Below are positions 59,325 to 64,000 of a stretch of DNA of 64,000 bases, piece after piece. The DNA is from Rhizobium sp. BK376. GTDB lineage: Bacteria > Pseudomonadota > Alphaproteobacteria > Rhizobiales > Rhizobiaceae. The stretch is from contig NZ_SLZG01000024.1 in NCBI RefSeq assembly GCF_004341625.1, positions 1-64,000 of the forward strand, read 5' to 3'. The stretch's first letter is position 1, and each line of letters opens with the position of its first letter. Made by a program: the position numbers and the translations under genes. The notes under the pieces are model-generated. The model saw only the letters and a list, made by a program, of their open reading frames with translations, was not told the origin of the DNA and made no database searches.

Positions 59325-60713
59325 ATGGCATGGATGAAACGTTGGAATGCCCAGTCGCTTGCGTTGCAATTTTTAGTCACGGGCGGGTGCGTCTCTATCA
59401 TTGCCATGCTTGCGGTCGGTATTTTTGTCAGTCATTCGATCGAAAACGCCGTCACCCGAAATTCAGCAGCGACGACCGCGCAATACGTAGACAGCGTCAT
59501 CGCACCACTGCTCCCCGACATGCGCTCCGCCCAGCCGCTCGATGATACAATCGCTCGGGCTCTTGATGAGACGCTCGATCAAGGCGCTCTCGGCCGGCGT
59601 CTCATGTCCTTCCGTCTGTGGCGCAGCGACGGCACCGTGCTTTATTCGAACGAGAAGAACCTGGTTGGGAAACGGTTCGAGCCCAATCCAAAACTGCAGA
59701 CAGCGTTCAGCGGCAACATGGTCTCGAACTTCGAGCGCGCTGTCGACCCTGAAAGCCAGGCCGAACGCGCCATGGATAAGCCGCTGCTGGAAATCTATAA
59801 TCCGGTGCTTCAGCCCTGGTCCGGCCAGGTCGTTGCGGTTTCAGAGTTCTATGAAGTCGCCGACGGGCTTCAACAGAGCCTGGACCAGGCCCGATTGCAA
59901 AGCTGGCTTGCAGTCGCCGGAGCCACCCTCGCCTTTTTCCTTGTACTGTCGGCAATCGTCTTTCGCGGCAGCCGCACGATTGACGTGCAGCGCGATTCGC
60001 TTAGAAAGCGGGTCAGCGACCTGTCCGATCTGCTTGCCCAGAACGAGACGCTTCGCCGTCGTCTCCAAAGGGCATCGCAGCGCGCCGTCGCCCTCAATGA
60101 AAGCCATTTGCGAAAGATCGGCGCCGACCTGCATGACGGGCCGGCCCAATTGATTGCTTATGCATCCCTGCGGCTGGATAGCGACATCATGCTCAGCCCA
60201 CGAATAACAAAAGGGCGTCGGCAGGAAGAAGTGCAAATCATCCAGAGAAGCCTCACCGATGCAATGACCGAACTGCGCAGCATCAGCCGGGGTCTGGTAT
60301 TGCCGCAGATTGAAAACGCATCGCTCTCGGAGATCGTGGAGCGCGCGATAAAAGCCCACGAGGAACGAACCGAAACAATCGTGCGGCGGACACTGCCTGA
60401 TGCGGATCCCCGCCTTACACCGTCAGGAAAGATCTGCGTGTTCCGATTTGTCCAGGAGGCATTGAACAACGCCTACCGCCATGGCGAGGGGCGCGGACAG
60501 GCGGTCGAGGTCACGACAAATGGACAACGACTTGACCTCATGGTGAAGGATGAAGGGAACGGTTTTGATCCGAACCTCGTTCAACCAGAAAATATTGGTC
60601 TTGCCGGGTTAAGGGACAGGGTGGAGAGCCTCGGCGGAAGCTTTGAGATCGAGACCTCTCAAAACGGCACGACGGTTCGAATGACGCTTGGCGCAATGGA
60701 GGTTGGAGATTGA
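59325..60713 (+). CDS. Sensor histidine kinase, HisKA_3 (NarX/DegS) type
   Basis: The product has 462 residues. Two membrane helices (about 17-37 and 198-218) enclose a periplasmic sensor domain of about 160 residues. A short coiled linker leads to the phosphoacceptor HisKA_3 domain with GADLHDGPAQLIAYASLRL, the His in DLHDGPAQ being the site. The ATPase domain has the N box FRFVQEALNNAYRHGEGR and G box DEGNGFDP with GLAGLRDRVESLGG. It overlaps the response regulator gene by four bases. The signal sensed is unknown. Confidence 0.9.
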   Translation: MAWMKRWNAQSLALQFLVTGGCVSIIAMLAVGIFVSHSIENAVTRNSAATTAQYVDSVIAPLLPDMRSAQPLDDTIARALDETLDQGALGRRLMSFRLWRSDGTVLYSNEKNLVGKRFEPNPKLQTAFSGNMVSNFERAVDPESQAERAMDKPLLEIYNPVLQPWSGQVVAVSEFYEVADGLQQSLDQARLQSWLAVAGATLAFFLVLSAIVFRGSRTIDVQRDSLRKRVSDLSDLLAQNETLRRRLQRASQRAVALNESHLRKIGADLHDGPAQLIAYASLRLDSDIMLSPRITKGRRQEEVQIIQRSLTDAMTELRSISRGLVLPQIENASLSEIVERAIKAHEERTETIVRRTLPDADPRLTPSGKICVFRFVQEALNNAYRHGEGRGQAVEVTTNGQRLDLMVKDEGNGFDPNLVQPENIGLAGLRDRVESLGGSFEIETSQNGTTVRMTLGAMEVGD

Positions 60714-61360
60714 AGGAAAAGATTAGCCTTGCGGTGGTGGATGACCATCCGCTTTTCCGGGAGGGTGTCACACGCAGCCTCTCTGAAAACGACGAATTTG
60801 TCGTTGTCGGCGAAGGCGAAAGCAAGGATGACGCTATCCGCCTGGTCGCCGATTTTCACCCCGATATCCTCTTGCTCGATATCTCAATGCCGGGTGGCGG
60901 GCTGGAAGCGATACGACCGATCCTCGAGCGCGCGCCTGCGCAGAAAATTATCATGCTCACGGTGTCGGAATCGAGCGACGACCTGTCCGCCGCGCTGTCG
61001 ATGGGCGTAAAGGGTTACGCTCTGAAAGGTGTCGGTTCAAAAGCGCTGGCGGAGATCGTCCGCTCAGTTGCTGCCGGGGAAAGTTATGTGAATCCGAGCC
61101 TGTCGGCCCGCGTTCTTTCAAAGGCGCTGACAACCCCGGACCAAGAGCCCTCCGGCATCGATCAACTCACGGGTCGCGAGCGCGAAGTTCTCGAGCTTGT
61201 GGCCGAAGGGTTGAGCAACAAGATGATCGCGCTGAGGCTCGATCTCATGGAAAAGACCGTGAAGCACCACATGACGCAAATTTTGTCGAAGCTGGGGATC
61301 TCCAATCGAACCGAAGCGGCGTTGGCCTGGCGCGATGCCGTCGATATGACTTTGCGCTAG
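60710..61360 (+). CDS. LuxR/NarL-type response regulator
   Basis: The product has 216 residues and starts at a TTG overlapping the kinase stop. The receiver domain has the acidic pair in AVVDDHPLF, the phospho-acceptor Asp57 in LLLDISMPGG, Thr84 and a Lys in YALKGVGS. The C-terminal LuxR helix-turn-helix is LTGREREVLELVAEGLSNKM, then IALRLDLMEKTVKHHMTQIL. It is the partner of the preceding kinase. It converges with and overlaps the Gly/Asn-rich protein gene by four bases. Confidence 0.92.
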   Translation: MKEKISLAVVDDHPLFREGVTRSLSENDEFVVVGEGESKDDAIRLVADFHPDILLLDISMPGGGLEAIRPILERAPAQKIIMLTVSESSDDLSAALSMGVKGYALKGVGSKALAEIVRSVAAGESYVNPSLSARVLSKALTTPDQEPSGIDQLTGREREVLELVAEGLSNKMIALRLDLMEKTVKHHMTQILSKLGISNRTEAALAWRDAVDMTLR

Positions 61361-61917
61361 CGGCCGAGTGACCGAAGTCGCCGAATGTCGTCGGGTTTCG
61401 CGCGGCGATTGACGATGGTTCTGCCCTTCGGGTCCTTCATAATGTAGCTTCCCTGACTGACAGTCTCGGTAAAGCCATCCGGATGTTGGATGTCGATCGA
61501 ACCATCGCTGCTTACGCTTGAGGTGACGCTACTCCTGCCCTGATTGCTGGACCCGCTATTCGATCCGGCAGTGCCCGACGAGCTGGAACTGGAGCTTCCG
61601 CCGGCGTTGCTGCCCGCTCCGCTGCCGGAAGTGCCGCCGTTGCTGTTGCTGCCATTGCCGTTTCCGTTCCCGTTATTGCCGTTCCCGTTGCCGTTGCTGC
61701 CGTTCCCATTCCCGTTTCCGTTCCCGCTGCCGCCGTTCCCGTTTCCATTGCCGTTGCCCCCACCATTGCCGTTATTGCCGCTCTTTGCATGAGCCGAAAG
61801 GAGGTGCATTCCGGGGGAACCAGAGATGGTCGAAACACTCAATGGAAGGACGGCCAATCCAAATCCAAGGGCACCTGCGAGCGAGTGACTAAGCCAGCTT
61901 CGGCGCTTTCGCATCAT
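61357..61917 (-). CDS. Exported Gly/Asn-rich repeat protein
   Basis: The product has 186 residues from the ATG at 61917 (GGAG upstream; the ATG at 61926 is possible). A signal peptide (LAGALGFGLAVLPLSVST) is followed by about 60 residues of Gly-Asn dipeptide repeats, a Ser/Gly run and a small C-terminal domain: DGSIDIQHPDGFTETVSQGS, then KDPKGRTIVNRRAKPDD. The codons in the repeat are uniform, so slippage could vary its length. It resembles the protein at 10190-10831 in layout but not in its C-terminal domain. Confidence 0.65.
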   Translation of the reverse strand: MMRKRRSWLSHSLAGALGFGLAVLPLSVSTISGSPGMHLLSAHAKSGNNGNGGGNGNGNGNGGSGNGNGNGNGSNGNGNGNNGNGNGNGSNSNGGTSGSGAGSNAGGSSSSSSSGTAGSNSGSSNQGRSSVTSSVSSDGSIDIQHPDGFTETVSQGSYIMKDPKGRTIVNRRAKPDDIRRLRSLGR

Positions 61918-62120
61918 GTACTCCATGATTTTGCCAGCGAACCTGCCATCAGCGCCGAGTGGCACCTTGGCTGTCCCTGCAGCGCGGCTCCTTATGGGCG
62001 GGAGCGCATTTGGTTTCAACGCTTGATCGCAGGATAGCCTCGCCAAGTCCAGTACAAACGAACGTAGCGACTACGATCCGTAGCCGCCACATTCGCTCAG
62101 CAGAATATGCTGCCTATGGT

Positions 62121-62375
62121 TTAATGGCACATCCGCGTTTCTTTCACCATGGTGTGGCCATTGCGATGGACTTCCACCGTCTTGGTCATGCAGCGAGCCC
62201 GTTGATAGCGGGGCCGATGCCAGTCACGGTCCCAATGGCGATCGTGATCATAATAGCGGTGATGATACTGAGGACCGTTATCATCGGTGATGACGACCGA
62301 CTGTGCATTCGCTGCGCCGAAGGTTGAAGTGATCGCCGCCATGGCGATCGCGGCTGCTACCATGAGCTTTCTCAT
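62121..62375 (-). CDS. Small exported His/Arg-rich protein
   Basis: The product has 84 residues with a signal peptide (MRKLMVAAAIAMAAITSTFG, cleavage near ANAQ). The mature part has a PQYHHRYYDHDRHWDRDWHR stretch and two Cys. It resembles small periplasmic proteins of rhizobia without known role; metal binding by the His cluster is possible. AAGGAGATG precedes the start. Confidence 0.7.
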   Translation of the reverse strand: MRKLMVAAAIAMAAITSTFGAANAQSVVITDDNGPQYHHRYYDHDRHWDRDWHRPRYQRARCMTKTVEVHRNGHTMVKETRMCH

Positions 62376-62422
62376 TGGACATCTCCTTTTTGGATGGGTG
62401 GGGTTCGCCGTGGACCGCGACG

Positions 62423-62815
62423 TCAGTCGAGGACCCTAACGACCTTGCGCGTCGTCGGCTGGACGATCACCCGTTGGTGGTTGACGACCGCATAGGCATA
62501 TTTCGAGTTTTCAGGCACGGGCGTTACGACGACCCTCTCAGGAAGAGGCTCTCCGACCACGACCTTTTCCTTTACGACGACTTCGTCATCAGGAATGGGT
62601 TGTTGCTCGACATAGGTGACAACCTTCTGCGGCGGCGGATCGATGGCAGTACCGACGATCGCTCCTGCCACACCACCCACGGCGGCACCGACAGGGCCTC
62701 CGACAACGGCACCGGTAACTGCTCCGCCGGCTGCACCATTGACAGTAGAGGATTGGGCGAATGCGCCGCCGGCCAGGAGACCAAGCGATGCCGCCGCTGT
62801 AACAATGATCTTCAT
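62423..62815 (-). CDS. Exported glycine-zipper protein (DUF1236-like)
   Basis: The product has 130 residues from the ATG at 62815; an ATG two codons earlier is possible. After a signal peptide (IIVTAAASLGLLAGGAFAQS) comes a glycine-zipper stretch (GAAGGAVTGAVVGGPVGAAV) that could insert in or lie on a membrane, then the domain VVTYVEQQPIPDDEVVVKEK and VVVGEPLPERVVVTPVPENS typical of DUF1236 proteins of rhizobia. Function unknown. It lies 47 bases upstream of the 62121 gene on the same strand. Confidence 0.75.
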   Translation of the reverse strand: MKIIVTAAASLGLLAGGAFAQSSTVNGAAGGAVTGAVVGGPVGAAVGGVAGAIVGTAIDPPPQKVVTYVEQQPIPDDEVVVKEKVVVGEPLPERVVVTPVPENSKYAYAVVNHQRVIVQPTTRKVVRVLD

Positions 62816-62939
62816 GCTCATAACATTCTCCTTTGTTGTCTGCCCTGGCCACCTGTGGCGCCATGGGTTGGGCAGAGCTGTAGGGAAAATGTACGTAACT
62901 TCAAATAGTTCCGAGACTAGGCTTAGGTCCGGATCGGCA

Positions 62940-63660
62940 TCAGACTTTGGTCTTGCCGCTCAAAAGACCTACGGCACATACACTATTCGAGAGAAACTTT
63001 TCGGCAGTACAAGTTCGATACGCGTGCAAGATTTGGTTGGCTATGGCGACCAATGGCTTGATGAATTGATCCGCGAAATGCTCGGCCGATGCGTCCAATG
63101 GCAGTCGGCGGTCACCCGGCGACAAGGCGTTTTGGAGCGCAGTGCGTTGGCGCTTCGACACGCGCCCGGGAGCGCCAAAGAAATTCCATTCGTCTTTGCT
63201 TCCAAGGCGTTGGCGGTGCGAAAGGTTCTTTGCCCTGTCACTATCAGATAGGTCATAACGCCAACGGAATAAATGTCGTCGCCTTCGCTGGGCTCGGCGC
63301 CCATCAGGCGTTGCGCCGAGGCGTAAATGGGCGTCACGGCGCCGAGGCGACCGAGGTCCGCACCGTATTCTCTTCGCCGAGCGACGAACTGCACGCGACG
63401 GGATATCTTCGCAACCGGGGTAGCCCAGGTGTTTCCTCACAAGAGGCGCGACGCTGCAGTCGCTGGGCCCGGGGCGGTGTAATCATGAGCAACGGCCGCG
63501 CCCTCGCCATCGATCTTCGCATCTGCCCGTAGACTTCACCAAATTCGCCGATCGTGCGACGATCGTCTTTGTTGTTGAGAGGCATGTGGCCGAGAACGGA
63601 ACCGGCTATGAAGTCGGCGGACAAGTCATTCTCGATCGCAAGACGCTGGCTATCTCGCAA
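62940..63660 (-). pseudogene. Decayed Ser/Thr protein kinase
   Basis: One minus-strand frame (63394 leftwards) reads GAVTPIYASAQRLMGAEPSE, then GDDIYSVGVMTYLIVTGQRT, a clear match to kinase subdomains VIII-IX (the usual T..Y.SPE and DIYSLGV). It breaks near 63185, and another frame resumes with GRVSKRQRTALQNALSP and SAEHFADQF, the subdomain XI end. Farther right a segment with LNNKDD followed by IGEFG (63538-63570) may be the DFG region with Glu for Asp. At least two frameshifts make this non-functional. The right boundary is uncertain. Confidence 0.55.
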
Positions 63661-63923
63661 TCGAAGTCATGCCGACAGTGGTCAACCCCGGTGTTCGCAG
63701 CAACTGCTCACCTCGGTCGAAACCCTGCCTCAATCAACTGATTTGCGCCGATGCATCGACAACGGAAGCAACCGCATAACGGCCACGGTCGGCTGGACGA
63801 AATCGCAGAGACGATCGGCCTTGTAACAAAAAGAGCGAAAATCTGGATGAGACCCCTTGCAGTTTTTCCCGGTTCCGCATAGATGACTGCCACCGCAAGC
63901 GCGAACGACTGAACCGCGCAAGA
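63661..63923. other. Stretch before the tRNA without gene
   Basis: No supported frame is seen. The region directly before 63924 should carry the tRNA promoter. Confidence 0.4.
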
Positions 63924-63999
63924 GGGCGATTAGCTCAGTTGGTAGAGCGCCTCGTTTACACCGAGGATGTCGGGAGTTCGAGTCTCTCATCGCCCACCA
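63924..63999 (+). tRNA. tRNA-Val (anticodon UAC)
   Basis: A full 76-base cloverleaf: acceptor GGGCGAT pairs with ATCGCCC, the D-arm is TAGCTCAGTTGGTAGAGC, the anticodon stem CCTCG/CGAGG encloses TTTACAC with anticodon TAC, the T-arm contains GTTCGAGTC, and CCA is encoded (63997-63999). The 3' halves of tRNA genes are common attachment sites for integrative elements, but no matching repeat or integrase is found in the window. Confidence 0.96.
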
Positions 64000-64000
64000 T

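Noticed and set aside
63730..63990. Minus-strand frame across the tRNA beginning MRDSNSRHPRCKRGALPTEL
   Set aside because: This peptide is the well-known false translation of the antisense of a tRNA gene; the tRNA-Val explains the sequence.
1..64000. CRISPR array
   Set aside because: No set of short direct repeats with regular unique spacers is seen; the repeated elements found are hairpins, terminators or the TGGCY array.

Overview
The window looks like chromosomal (or chromid) DNA of a member of the Rhizobiales, in the Rhizobium/Agrobacterium/Ensifer range. The base composition is high in GC. It holds a stand-alone LigD-type ligase, an OccR/NocR-like LysR regulator beside opine/polar amino-acid ABC transport genes, gene families typical of rhizobial accessory DNA (DUF736, DUF932, DUF1173, DUF2493, ParB-like, Toprim), and a tRNA-Val(UAC) at the right edge. 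The placement is an inference from family knowledge; nothing in the window identifies the species.

Layout. 1-12 kb is a mosaic of insertion sequences and small accessory genes: an IS21-type istB end, a frameshifted small gene, a ligase, a complete IS66-family element with an 8-bp target duplication, a PAP2 phosphatase gene, three copies of a two-hairpin repeat, and a 1.3-kb cassette with perfect 25-bp inverted ends and an 8-bp target duplication but no transposase. 12-25.9 kb is a complete VirB/VirD4 type IV secretion system read on the minus strand (virB1-B2-B3-B4-B5a-B5b-B7-B6-B8-B9-B10-B11-virD4, then a DUF1173 gene). Divergent from it, 26-29.4 kb is a plus-strand operon of envelope-directed accessory proteins and a putative regulator. 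30-40.5 kb is cargo: a methyltransferase/AraC/MFS/orphan-protein locus, an XRE regulator behind a highly structured 5' leader, and a CapA-like gene with an opine-type ABC importer lacking its ATPase, divergent from a LysR gene. 40.5-41.2 kb holds decayed LysR and IS3 remnants. 41.3-46.8 kb is the DNA-processing module: a 1193-residue relaxase with three LPD7-like repeats, MobC, an RP4-type oriT with a recognisable nick core, a VirC1-like ParA ATPase and a small DNA-binding protein. 47-57.7 kb carries maintenance and replication-type genes (DUF736, Phd/PemK, DUF2493, Toprim, DUF932, ParB-like), several preceded by their own intrinsic terminator. 57.9-64 kb returns to what looks like backbone: IHF, a sensor kinase/response regulator pair, small secreted proteins, a decayed Ser/Thr kinase and the tRNA.

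Taken together, roughly 12-58 kb has the parts of an integrative and conjugative element: mating-pair formation, coupling protein, relaxosome, oriT and maintenance genes around about 11 kb of cargo. No integrase and no repABC replication module is visible, so mobility as a self-excising unit cannot be shown from this window. From the oriT orientation the maintenance module would enter a recipient first and the VirB genes last.

The most striking points are the RP4-type oriT with adjacent 9-bp-phased repeats, the bistable-looking structured leader of the XRE gene, the transposase-less cassette, the Walker A Thr-to-Ala change in VirB11, and the four-gene cargo locus around an unrecognised 471-residue protein.
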